Source: Anaerolineae bacterium (GTDB taxonomy: Bacteria > Chloroflexota > Anaerolineae > Epilineales > JAHCIE01). Taken from it: DNA of 14,677 bases. Location: assembly GCA_026129385.1 (NCBI GenBank), contig JAHCIE010000051.1:1-14677 (forward strand), given 5' to 3'. The notes beneath the pieces are model-generated. The model saw only the letters and a list, made by a program, of their open reading frames with translations. It was not told the origin of the DNA and made no database searches. A program made the translations under genes and the position numbers. Shown piece by piece: positions 7,539 through 14,308 of this stretch (positions are counted from its first letter, which is position 1; each line of letters opens with the position of its first letter).

Positions 7539-7857
7539 CTGACTCCCTTAGGTACTTGACTGTGCCCGCCGGTGGCGGGTTCGATCCGCGAGCCGTTGGC
7601 AATACCTCGGCTCTAGAGACATGATACTCCTCACCGCTGAGAGAATCCCAAGATGAGGCTGAGTTTTTGTTAAGAGTGGGGGCGCGCGGGGCTACAAGCT
7701 GCCGCGCCAGGCGGGCACAGCCCCGCGGACTGGGGAGGTAGCGCGACGCGCTTCGCCCATGCCGCGCCGAGGCTCAGCTCGGCGCGGACGACGGGCAACA
7801 TACACCATACTTGACTCGCGGCCTACCTGTCCTACAATGCGGCTGGGCGATGGTCGC
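7539..7857. other. Intergenic region with several hairpins and one promoter
   Basis: No gene is seen here. In the leader of the secreted-protein gene are two small hairpins: 7565-7579 (cccgcc/ggcggg, loop ggt) and 7590-7613 (gagccg/cggctc). Further right are two GC-rich hairpins: 7685-7693 with 7719-7727 (9 bp) and 7762-7771 with 7778-7787 (10 bp, 6-nt loop). A plus-strand promoter lies at 7811-7838. The region could encode a structured leader or small RNA, but no known family was recognised. Confidence 0.5.
7811..7838 (+). promoter_or_regulatory. Candidate sigma-70 promoter for the PLD-like gene
   Basis: TTGACT (7811-7816) and TACAAT (7833-7838) each match consensus at 5 of 6 positions and are 16 nt apart. 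This is the best promoter match in the window. Transcription from about 7845 would cross the antisense of the DUF5615 relic before reaching the ATG at 8084, giving a leader of roughly 240 nt. Confidence 0.6.
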
Positions 7858-8068
7858 TAGGCGTGGATGATGAGAGCCGCTTCGGTGAGTTCGCAGAAAT
7901 CGTTGGCCTCGAAGGCTGCTCCAACGTCGCGGGTAGCCAACGCGATAATCTCGGTGTCAGAGGCGCGTTTCCGTTGGGCAGGTCAGGAGTGTGGATAGCA
8001 TCGAAACCGGCCTCGACGAAGCGGAAGATGAGCCGCCGAGGAAGTTGAGCATCGAGCAGGAACTTCAT
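7858..8068 (-). pseudogene. DUF5615 PIN-like toxin remnant
   Basis: The start is well preserved: ATG at 8068 gives MKFLLDAQLPRRLIFRFVE, then AGFDAIHTPDLPNGN, the characteristic DUF5615 opening with the early Asp of the PIN-like active site. The frame is then lost. One base away, it resumes as DTEIIALATRD and passes directly into VGAAFEANDFCEL and AALIIHA, ending at a TAG at 7858. The central part of a normal DUF5615 protein, usually containing the VVTKDSDF-type motif, is absent. The gene has therefore suffered both a frameshift and an internal deletion of roughly 40 residues. The family is found as the putative RNase toxin of DUF433/DUF5615 pairs. It overlaps the preceding reading frame by ATGA, as in intact pairs. 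Confidence 0.75.
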
Positions 8069-8142
8069 GCCGCGAGGACGTTGATGCGCTTGACTTGGGC
8101 GAAACGGGCGGCAAAGGCGAGGGCGGGAGCGATCCGGGCGAT
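8065..8142 (-). pseudogene. DUF433-like antitoxin remnant, C-terminal part only
   Basis: The minus-strand frame ending in TGA at 8065 reads IARIAPALAFAARFAQVKRI, then NVLAA. This resembles the C-terminal helix of DUF433 antitoxins, and its stop overlaps the DUF5615 ATG by four bases (ATGA). Upstream of about 8142 the similarity fades, and the plus-strand PLD-like gene occupies the DNA. The boundary is approximate. The assignment rests mainly on the partner gene and the overlap. Confidence 0.5.
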
Positions 8143-10090
8143 CTTCCTGCTCCTCGCCGTCGCTCTCGCCGCTGGCGGCAGCCATGCCGCCGCCAGCCCT
8201 GGCGAGACGTACAGCCTGTTCCTGCCCCACGTTCAACGCTATGCCAGCCTCGACGCGCCGCTGCCCCGCACCGAGCGCGCCTACCTGCCGCTCTTCCAGG
8301 TCATGCGCGGCCTGCGCCCGCCCGTACCCTGGCTATCCGCGCTCTACTACGACACGCTGACGCCCGGTGAGGCCGACGAGGCTATCCAACTCTGGAACCC
8401 CGGCCCCGAACCCCTCGGCCTGACCGGCTACAGCCTCGACGACGGCCCGCACCGCGTCACCTTCCCCGCTTCCGCGTCGTCTTCACCCTTCAACCTGCCA
8501 CCTTCAACCGCAACATGGTGCGCGTATAGCGCGGTCGCCTTCCAGGCCGCCTTCGGCTACCTGCCCGGCTGCGAGTACGGCCCGCCGACGGGCGCGGGCG
8601 TCCTGCATCTCGACGGCCCGCCGCTGCGTCTCAGCAACGCGGGCGGCCGAGTGACGGTCTTCAACGCCGTCGGTGTCCCGCTCGACACGGTCGTCTACAA
8701 GGCAGGGGCAGCCACTTATGGCTGGGAGGGGCCTGGCGTGCAGCCCTGGCATCCGACCGGCGTCGCCGAGGAGGGGCAGGTTGTGTACCGCAAGCTCGAC
8801 GAGACGACGCTACGGCCCCTCGCCAATACCCGCCGCGCGTCCGACTGGGCGACCGACCCGACCGACCCGCTCATCGGGCGCAAGGTGCGCTACCCGGCCT
8901 GGGACGTGACCGCCTATCGGCCGCTTCGCGCCGCGTCGGCTGCATCGGTGACGGTGGCCGTCGCGCCGGACGCCGCCTTCGACCTGCTACGCGACACCCT
9001 GCGCGGGGCGACGCGCAGCCTCCACGTTGCGGCGTACACCTTCAGCCACCCGGCCCTGGCCGACGCGCTGGCCGAACGGGCCGCAGCCGGCGTGCAGGTG
9101 ACGGTGCTGCTGGAGGGCGCGCCGTCGGGCGGCTTGCAGGACGAGGACCGCTGGGCGGCGATGCGGGTGGCACAGGCGGGCGGGACGGTGCTGTACATGA
9201 GCAACGCGGCAGGCGGTAAGCCCCGCTACCGCTCGCTACACGCCAAGTACGTCGTCGTGGACGGGACGCGCTTGCTGCTGGCGACGGAGAACCTGTCGCC
9301 GGAGAGCCTGCCCAACGATCGCAAGGCCGACGGGACGCTGGGGCGGCGGGGTGTGGCGCTGGTCACGGAGCAGCGCGACCTGGTTGCCCATGTCGAGGCG
9401 CTGTTTGCCCGCGATAGCGACCCGCGCTGGCGCGATCTGGTACGCTGGAACCCGCTGGACACGGTGTTCGGCCCGCCGACGCCGGGCTATGTACCCGTGC
9501 GGGAGAACGGCGGCATCGACTACCCGGTCCAGGCCCCCATGCCCGTGACGGCGATGGCCGACCAGTTTGAGTTACTGCAATCGCCGGAGAATAGCCTGCG
9601 CGCGAGCGACGGCCTGATCGGGCTGGTGGCGCGGGCAGGTCAGGGCGACAGCGTGCTGGTGGAGACCCTCGACGAGCCGCCGTGGTGGGGCGGCCCCGCT
9701 TCCAGCGCCGACGCGGACCCCAACCCGCGTCTGGCGGCGTACCTGGCCGCCGCGCGGCGCGGGGCGACAGTGCGTCTGCTACTGGACAGCTTCTTCGACA
9801 GCGTCGGCGAGCCGCGCGCCAACCGCGCCACCTGCGTGTACGTCAACAACCTCGCCGTCGTGGAGGGGCTGGACCTGCAATGCCGCACCGGGAACCCGAC
9901 AGGCCTGGGCATCCACAACAAGCTGGCCCTGGTGCGCGTCGGCGGGGAGGGCTACGTCCATATGGGCAGCCTGAACGGCACGGAGATCAGCCACAAGCTC
10001 AACCGCGAGCTGGCGTTGCAATTCCATAGTCCGGCGGTCTACGACCTGCTGGCGCGCGTCTGGGCGTGGGATTGGGCCGCGCGGCAGTGA
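8084..10090 (+). CDS. Secreted lamin-tail / phospholipase D-like protein
   Basis: The 668-residue protein has a basic n-region (MRLTWAKRAAKARAGAIR), a hydrophobic core (AIFLLLAVALAAG) and a likely cleavage site after SHA, so it is exported. At about residues 86-220 there is a lamin-tail-like beta domain: EAIQLWNPGPEPLGLTGYSL and RLSNAGGRVTVFN. Two PLD-type halves follow. The first has SLHAKYVVVDG (His386, Lys388, Asp393) and the second GIHNKLALVRV (His611, Lys613) followed by GSLNGTE. Such HKD pairs form one phosphodiesterase site acting on phospholipids or nucleic acid; the substrate is unknown. In the second half the usual Asp after HxK is not obvious. The ATG at 8084 has GAGGA 5 nt upstream. 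The frame is open from 7991, but that part lies antisense to the DUF5615 relic and has no good ribosome site. Confidence 0.85.
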   Translation: MRLTWAKRAAKARAGAIRAIFLLLAVALAAGGSHAAASPGETYSLFLPHVQRYASLDAPLPRTERAYLPLFQVMRGLRPPVPWLSALYYDTLTPGEADEAIQLWNPGPEPLGLTGYSLDDGPHRVTFPASASSSPFNLPPSTATWCAYSAVAFQAAFGYLPGCEYGPPTGAGVLHLDGPPLRLSNAGGRVTVFNAVGVPLDTVVYKAGAATYGWEGPGVQPWHPTGVAEEGQVVYRKLDETTLRPLANTRRASDWATDPTDPLIGRKVRYPAWDVTAYRPLRAASAASVTVAVAPDAAFDLLRDTLRGATRSLHVAAYTFSHPALADALAERAAAGVQVTVLLEGAPSGGLQDEDRWAAMRVAQAGGTVLYMSNAAGGKPRYRSLHAKYVVVDGTRLLLATENLSPESLPNDRKADGTLGRRGVALVTEQRDLVAHVEALFARDSDPRWRDLVRWNPLDTVFGPPTPGYVPVRENGGIDYPVQAPMPVTAMADQFELLQSPENSLRASDGLIGLVARAGQGDSVLVETLDEPPWWGGPASSADADPNPRLAAYLAAARRGATVRLLLDSFFDSVGEPRANRATCVYVNNLAVVEGLDLQCRTGNPTGLGIHNKLALVRVGGEGYVHMGSLNGTEISHKLNRELALQFHSPAVYDLLARVWAWDWAARQ

Positions 10091-10094
10091 CGTG

Positions 10095-10103
10095 TGGTAC
10101 AAT
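10095..10103 (+). promoter_or_regulatory. Candidate extended -10 promoter for the alpha/beta hydrolase
   Basis: TGGTACAAT contains an extended -10 (TG, one base, TACAAT). No -35 at good spacing is seen. It lies 5 nt past the PLD-like stop codon and 52 nt before the hydrolase ATG, so the hydrolase may have its own promoter as well as readthrough. Confidence 0.4.
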
Positions 10104-10155
10104 AGGCGCATTCGGCTGGCCGCCCCGACATCCCGCATCACGGACACCCACAAGA

Positions 10156-12183
10156 ATGATTCACCTGCGACCCATCGTTGCCCGCACCTCTGCCCGCCTC
10201 ACCTGGTCGATGGTTGCCCTCGCCGCCATCGCTGGGTTGCACTCCACCAGCCTGCCGCCCTTGCCGCCACCGCCACGCTGCCCGCCAGCATCGTCGCGCC
10301 GTCGGCGCCGACGGCGGCTCGGCCCTCAGCCCACCACCGCGCCGCCCGCCGCCGTCGCCCCTACCTTCGCCCCACCACCGCGCCTACCGGCCGCGGCCAC
10401 CGCGCCGCCCGGCCGCCGTCGCCCCCATCCGCCCCACCACCGCGCTCACCTTGCCGCGGCCACCGCGCCGCCCGTCGCCGTTGCCCCTACTCGCCCCACC
10501 ACCGCGCCTACTAGCGCAGCCTCTTCCGCCACCCCCGGCGCGGGTTCCACGGCGGGCCTGCCGTCCGTGGTCGAGTACAACCTCGGCGATGCGACCATCC
10601 TCCAGGAACGGTTCCCGGCCGATAGCCGCTTCCGCAACATGCCCGTTCGCCTCAACGGCATCGTGGCTGCCCCGCCCGGCCCCGGCCCCCACCCTGTCGT
10701 CCTCATCCTCCACGGCACGCACCACGGCTGCCCCGTTGACCCCAACACGTCGGTTGACACCTGGCCCTGCGCCCCCGACGTCGAGCAACCCAACTATCGC
10801 GGCTTCGACTACCTCGTGCAGCAACTGGCGGCCCAGGGCTACGTCGCCCTCGCCCCTAACATCAACGCCGAGAACACCTTCGGCTTTGGCGAGCCAATGC
10901 CCGCCGAGCGCCTCAAGCAAATCGTCGACCTACACCTCAAGTCCCTGGCCGAGGCGTCGGCGGGTGGCTCCAATAAGTTCGGCGTCGACCTCAAGGGCCG
11001 CGCCGACATGGGCCGCCTCGCCTTCATTGGTCACTCGCGTGGCGGCGAGTTTGCCTCGATGGTCGCACAGAACGGCCTCGACTCCCCCGACGCCCTCGCC
11101 AGGCGCGGCTACGGTCCCGTCGCGGGCCTGCTCCACGTCGCCCCCGCCGTCCTCTTCACCCTGCCCGGCGCGTCCACGGTTCCCCAGGGCATCATCCTGC
11201 CCGCCTGCGACGGCGACGTGATTACCCAGGACGGCGCATTCTTCTTCGAGGGCGCGCGCACGGCCCCCGATCAGCTGCCGTGGGTCAACAGCGCGTGGCT
11301 CGAAGGGGGTACCCACAACGGCTTCAACCGTCAGCTAGGCCCCGACCTGTTTCGCCAAAACCGCCCCGACTGCCAGACCCTCCTCGAGCCGGCCAGGGAA
11401 CAGGAGTTCCTTGTCCACTACGCCACCGACTTTCTGACTACCCTCTTCAACCCCGACCCGCCGGCCGTTCGCGATGCCAAAGCCCGCATGGGCATGGACG
11501 CCCAGGTCCCAACCCCCTCTCAACTCTACGGCTTGCCCGGCAAGGTGGCCGTCCTGGCCAACGCCGCCGACCGCCGTACCGCCTTCATCCCCACCACCCC
11601 TGGTGAGTTGAAGCTCAATCGTGCGGGCGGCCCCATCATGGCCGACGGCGTCACCACCATCTTCTGCCAGGACGGCTACTACACTCCCATGAGCAAGCCG
11701 GGCAGCGAGCCGTGCCGCCGCGCCACCGTCACCACCCCCGGCCAGCCCTTCCTGACTGTGGTTTCCTGGACGCAGCCGGGCGCCGCGTGGCGTTTCGCCC
11801 TGCCACCCGGCACGGGGGATTTCAGCGCCGCGACGGCTATCAGCCTGCGCACCGCCATCGACCCCCTGTCGCCGCTCAACACCCAGCGCGCGCCCCAGTC
11901 CTTCAGCGTCGTCCTCACCGATCGCGCCGGCAAGACGGCCACCCTGCGCACCCGGCTGACCGACCCTGCCCTGCAATACCCGGTCGGCAAGGCGGAGAAG
12001 GACGCCTCCTTCGGCGAACTCTGGATCGGGCGTGTCCCCCTGACCACCCTTCGCCTGCCCCTGGCCGACGTCAGCGGCGTCAATCTGGCCGACATCGCCG
12101 AGATCGCCCTCGTCTTCGACCAGACCCCCAGCGGCAGCCTCTTCTTCGGCGACCTTGAAGTGGTGCGCCCCTCGCAGCCGTAG
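10156..12183 (+). CDS. Secreted alpha/beta hydrolase with repeat linker and C-terminal beta domain
   Basis: The 675-residue protein starts at an ATG at 10156 (MIHLRPIVARTSARLTW) with an export signal core MVALAAIAG. A low-complexity Pro/Ala/Arg/Thr linker runs to about residue 135. The hydrolase domain follows: HGTHHGCP (oxyanion region), GHSRGGE with nucleophile Ser294, LPACDGD with likely acid Asp352, and GGTHNGF with likely catalytic His387. Several cysteines may form disulfides. The last 170 residues form a beta-rich domain ending LFFGDLEVV, which looks like a carbohydrate-binding or jelly-roll module. The substrate is unknown; an ester or polyester is plausible. No clear Shine-Dalgarno precedes the ATG. 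The linker DNA is a tandem repeat read in changing frames, and lipobox-like and Ala/Pro/Thr-rich linkers appear in the other frames, so the first 130 residues may be damaged. Confidence 0.8.
   Translation: MIHLRPIVARTSARLTWSMVALAAIAGLHSTSLPPLPPPPRCPPASSRRRRRRRLGPQPTTAPPAAVAPTFAPPPRLPAAATAPPGRRRPHPPHHRAHLAAATAPPVAVAPTRPTTAPTSAASSATPGAGSTAGLPSVVEYNLGDATILQERFPADSRFRNMPVRLNGIVAAPPGPGPHPVVLILHGTHHGCPVDPNTSVDTWPCAPDVEQPNYRGFDYLVQQLAAQGYVALAPNINAENTFGFGEPMPAERLKQIVDLHLKSLAEASAGGSNKFGVDLKGRADMGRLAFIGHSRGGEFASMVAQNGLDSPDALARRGYGPVAGLLHVAPAVLFTLPGASTVPQGIILPACDGDVITQDGAFFFEGARTAPDQLPWVNSAWLEGGTHNGFNRQLGPDLFRQNRPDCQTLLEPAREQEFLVHYATDFLTTLFNPDPPAVRDAKARMGMDAQVPTPSQLYGLPGKVAVLANAADRRTAFIPTTPGELKLNRAGGPIMADGVTTIFCQDGYYTPMSKPGSEPCRRATVTTPGQPFLTVVSWTQPGAAWRFALPPGTGDFSAATAISLRTAIDPLSPLNTQRAPQSFSVVLTDRAGKTATLRTRLTDPALQYPVGKAEKDASFGELWIGRVPLTTLRLPLADVSGVNLADIAEIALVFDQTPSGSLFFGDLEVVRPSQP
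10330..10508 (+). repeat. Tandem repeat in the hydrolase linker, 41/62/62-bp spacing
   Basis: The motif cccaccaccgcgc begins at 10330, 10371, 10433 and 10495. The two 62-bp units share most of their sequence. The 41-bp unit lacks about 21 bp from its centre. None of the spacings is a multiple of three, but their sum is (165 bp). As a result copies 1 and 4 encode PTTAP, while copies 2 and 3 read as PPPRL and PHHRA. Confidence 0.85.
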
Positions 12184-12214
12184 CGGATGAGCCACGGCGC
12201 GCGCGGAAGACACA

Positions 12215-12249
12215 GAACGAGGGCGGCCCATTGTGGGCCGCCCTCGTTC
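12215..12249. terminator. 16-bp perfect hairpin between convergent genes
   Basis: The arms gaacgagggcggccca (12215-12230) and tgggccgccctcgttc (12234-12249) are exact complements around the loop ttg. The hairpin lies 31 nt past the hydrolase stop and about 100 nt past the acyltransferase stop on the other strand. It probably works as a bidirectional terminator, although T-runs are weak on both sides. Confidence 0.75.
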
Positions 12250-12352
12250 CAGGCGTTGGTCGTTGGCTAGCTCGCGCTGCCCCTCGCGGCTCCTCTAGAG
12301 AGTCGCCACCGGCAGCGGGGCCGGGGCCTCGATCGCCATCGCATCCGCAGGC

Positions 12353-14065
12353 TCAGGGTTGATGGACGCGGCAGTAGGCCGCGCCGGGCAAGGCGCGGTT
12401 GCGGCACGGCGCGCCTGACTTGGTTACCGCGTGGCAGGCCCCGGTGGGCAGGTGCGCCGCGCCATTCGCCGTCGGCGGCGAAGGCGTAATGGCCGCGGGG
12501 CTTGTGACTTCGCCCAGCGGCGTCACGCCCGATGGCATGGGGTCCTCGAGGCCTGATGTCAGGTCAGACTCGACAGTCGTGTAGGTGCGAGCGGTGGCAG
12601 GGCGCGCCGCCTCCTCTTCGAGGGCCTCCAGCTTCTTGTCCCACTCTTCGGCCTGTCGTACCTCCTCCACCAGCAACATCATCTCGCTGAACTCGCGCTC
12701 GAAATCCCTCGCCAACGCATCGGGATCGGGCAGCAGGCCCGCGTCCGTGGCGAAACCAACCACAACACGCTCGTCGTAGCTGAGGATGCTCACGCCCAGG
12801 CCGACCTTCCCTGACTGGGGAACCCAGAAGACTAGCTCGCGGATGGGCAGGCCCGCCAGATAGATCGTCTGACGCGGGCCGGGGACATTGGTCATCACGG
12901 CGGTGGCCTTCGTGCCGAAGATGTCGATGAGCGTGTCCTGGACGTCCTCGGGCATCATGCCCGCCGCATTCAGCAGGCCGAAGGTCACAACTGCCTCTGG
13001 CGAGTCCTTGATGTCGTCCATGCGCCGCTTTAGCTCTTCCACGCGATCGACCGGGTCCTCGATGCCCAGCGGTAGCGACAGAAAGACCAGGCCAAACTGG
13101 TTGCCCAACTTGGGCTTGACATCCAGTGGCCGCAGATTGACGGGGATGACGGCGCGGATATTGAGGTCCTCGATCGTCTGCTCGTGCTCGATGAGATAGC
13201 GACGCAGCGCGCCCGCCACCGCCGTCAACAGGACGTCGTTCACCGTCCCATTCATGGCCTTACCCACGGCCTTCACGTCGGGCAATGGGATAAGCTCGGT
13301 CCAGGCGGCGCGCTTCTCGTTGCCCAATGGCCCCTTGAAGAGGGTCGGCGGGTCGGCGGGCATGAGGGCCAGCTTGCCCACGGTGATGGCGGTACTGCCG
13401 CCCAGCCTGGCGGCCTTGATCACGTGGCTCGGATGAATCAGCGCGTCCACCCCCGCGTGGAGTACCGTCCCCGCCGCCTTCTGGGCTCCGCGCACGGTGT
13501 TTGTCAGCGGCTTAAACAGGCCAGTGACCGGGTTGCCGCCCCCGCGTGACGGACCCGGCTCCGCCGGGCGTGGCGGTGGGTTGGGAGTCGGGTCGGTCAT
13601 GTACAGCATCACTGATACCAGGGCAATGCCGTCGGCGATGCTGTGGTGGAGGCGCGGGATGACGGCCGAGCCGTGCCCCTCGACGTTCAGCACGAGGTGG
13701 AACTCCCAGGGCGGCCGCGTCAGGTCCAGCGGCGTGCTCATCAGGTGACTCACCAGGCGTTGGAGCATGTCCTTGTCGCCCGGCGGCGGCAGGCGAAAGA
13801 TGCGAACATGGTTGTCGAGGTTGAAGTTGGGGTCCGTTTGCCAGCGCGGGTTCTGGCCGGGTAGGGCCGGGGCGACCACGCGCTGAGTGAAGCGCTCGTA
13901 GGTCAGGAAGCGCTCACGCAACACCTGTTTGACACGGGTGACGTCCAGCGGCGCGTCGAAGGTCATCACGCCCGTGATCATCATCAGGTTATTGCGCTCT
14001 TCCATGCGAAGCCACGCCGTGTCCACGTTGGACATGCTATCGGTGCGCGTGCGTCGTCCGGCCAT
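12353..14065 (-). CDS. WS/DGAT family wax ester synthase / diacylglycerol acyltransferase with Cys/His tail
   Basis: The 570-residue protein fits bacterial WS/DGAT enzymes, which transfer acyl groups from acyl-CoA to alcohols or diacylglycerol at the membrane face to make storage lipids. The catalytic motif HHSIADG is at about 140-146. Other family blocks are PPWEFHLV, NGTVNDVLLTAVAGALR, VIPVNLRP, and TNVPGP near residue 390. After a usual end at about 480 comes a coiled stretch (VRQAEEWDKKLEALEEEAA), a Pro/Ser/Thr linker, and a final module with Cys544, Cys554, Cys565 and His568 (GACHAVTKSGAPC, then YCRVHQP). This resembles the small zinc-binding motif seen in many phage and integrase-associated proteins. 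Its presence on an acyltransferase is unusual. The ATG at 14065 has GGAGG 4 nt upstream. An earlier in-frame start at 14116 has none. The gene diverges from the Hsp70-like gene. Confidence 0.9.
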   Translation of the reverse strand: MAGRRTRTDSMSNVDTAWLRMEERNNLMMITGVMTFDAPLDVTRVKQVLRERFLTYERFTQRVVAPALPGQNPRWQTDPNFNLDNHVRIFRLPPPGDKDMLQRLVSHLMSTPLDLTRPPWEFHLVLNVEGHGSAVIPRLHHSIADGIALVSVMLYMTDPTPNPPPRPAEPGPSRGGGNPVTGLFKPLTNTVRGAQKAAGTVLHAGVDALIHPSHVIKAARLGGSTAITVGKLALMPADPPTLFKGPLGNEKRAAWTELIPLPDVKAVGKAMNGTVNDVLLTAVAGALRRYLIEHEQTIEDLNIRAVIPVNLRPLDVKPKLGNQFGLVFLSLPLGIEDPVDRVEELKRRMDDIKDSPEAVVTFGLLNAAGMMPEDVQDTLIDIFGTKATAVMTNVPGPRQTIYLAGLPIRELVFWVPQSGKVGLGVSILSYDERVVVGFATDAGLLPDPDALARDFEREFSEMMLLVEEVRQAEEWDKKLEALEEEAARPATARTYTTVESDLTSGLEDPMPSGVTPLGEVTSPAAITPSPPTANGAAHLPTGACHAVTKSGAPCRNRALPGAAYCRVHQP

Positions 14066-14104
14066 ACCGCCTCCGGGCTGGATGATAGAAATCTCGTGTC
14101 GGCA

Positions 14105-14133
14105 AGTATGGCCCAAATGTCTGTGTCCGGCAA
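14105..14133 (-). promoter_or_regulatory. Candidate promoter of the WS/DGAT gene
   Basis: On the minus strand, TTGCCG (14128-14133) and CATACT (14105-14110) are 17 nt apart, each matching consensus at 4 of 6 positions. Transcription would start near 14098, about 33 nt before the ATG. Confidence 0.35.
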
Positions 14134-14158
14134 GCGCTGGGGGCTGCCCCCCCTCAAT

Positions 14159-14192
14159 CCCCCCGCACGCGGGGGGAGGGGTCGGGGAGGGG
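14159..14192 (+). repeat. C/G-run hairpin followed by a G-quadruplex-type motif
   Basis: The arms ccccccgc (14159-14166) and gcgggggg (14169-14176) pair with a 2-nt loop. Four G-runs at 14171-14176, 14178-14181, 14184-14187 and 14189-14192, with 1-2 nt loops, meet the usual G-quadruplex pattern. The element lies between the divergent WS/DGAT and Hsp70-like promoters. The two folds compete for the first G-run. Confidence 0.6.
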
Positions 14193-14244
14193 TCTCCATC
14201 CCCCCGTCACCCACACGGATGACCCCCGTTCGCCCAAACAGGTG

Positions 14245-14274
14245 GTGACAGCGGGCCGCATCCGGTGGTAGACT
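14245..14274 (+). promoter_or_regulatory. Candidate promoter of the Hsp70-like gene
   Basis: GTGACA (14245-14250, 5 of 6) and TAGACT (14269-14274, 4 of 6) are 18 nt apart. Transcription would start near 14281, about 28 nt before the ATG. No heat-shock operator (CIRCE-type) was seen. Confidence 0.4.
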
Positions 14275-14308
14275 ACCGAGTCGGGAAACCCCAAAGGAGC
14301 CATAGCCT

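Noticed and set aside
6690..7559. Long plus-strand frames opposite the secreted protein
   Set aside because: They mirror a gene with a clear signal peptide and ribosome site; no independent evidence supports them.
7565..7613. tRNA-like T-arm (gcgggttcgatccgcg)
   Set aside because: The T stem does not pair correctly in either phase, and no acceptor, D or anticodon arms could be drawn.
7991..8083. Earlier GTG start for the PLD-like gene
   Set aside because: The ribosome site would abut the GTG with 1 nt spacing, the added residues precede the signal peptide, and the DNA is antisense to DUF5615.
10066..10155. Earlier start for the alpha/beta hydrolase at 10066
   Set aside because: It would overlap the PLD-like 3' end and place 30 non-signal residues before an evident export signal.
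14117..14308. Minus-strand open frame upstream of WS/DGAT (13984-14349)
   Set aside because: It runs across the divergent promoter region and into the Hsp70-like gene, with no family match or ribosome site.
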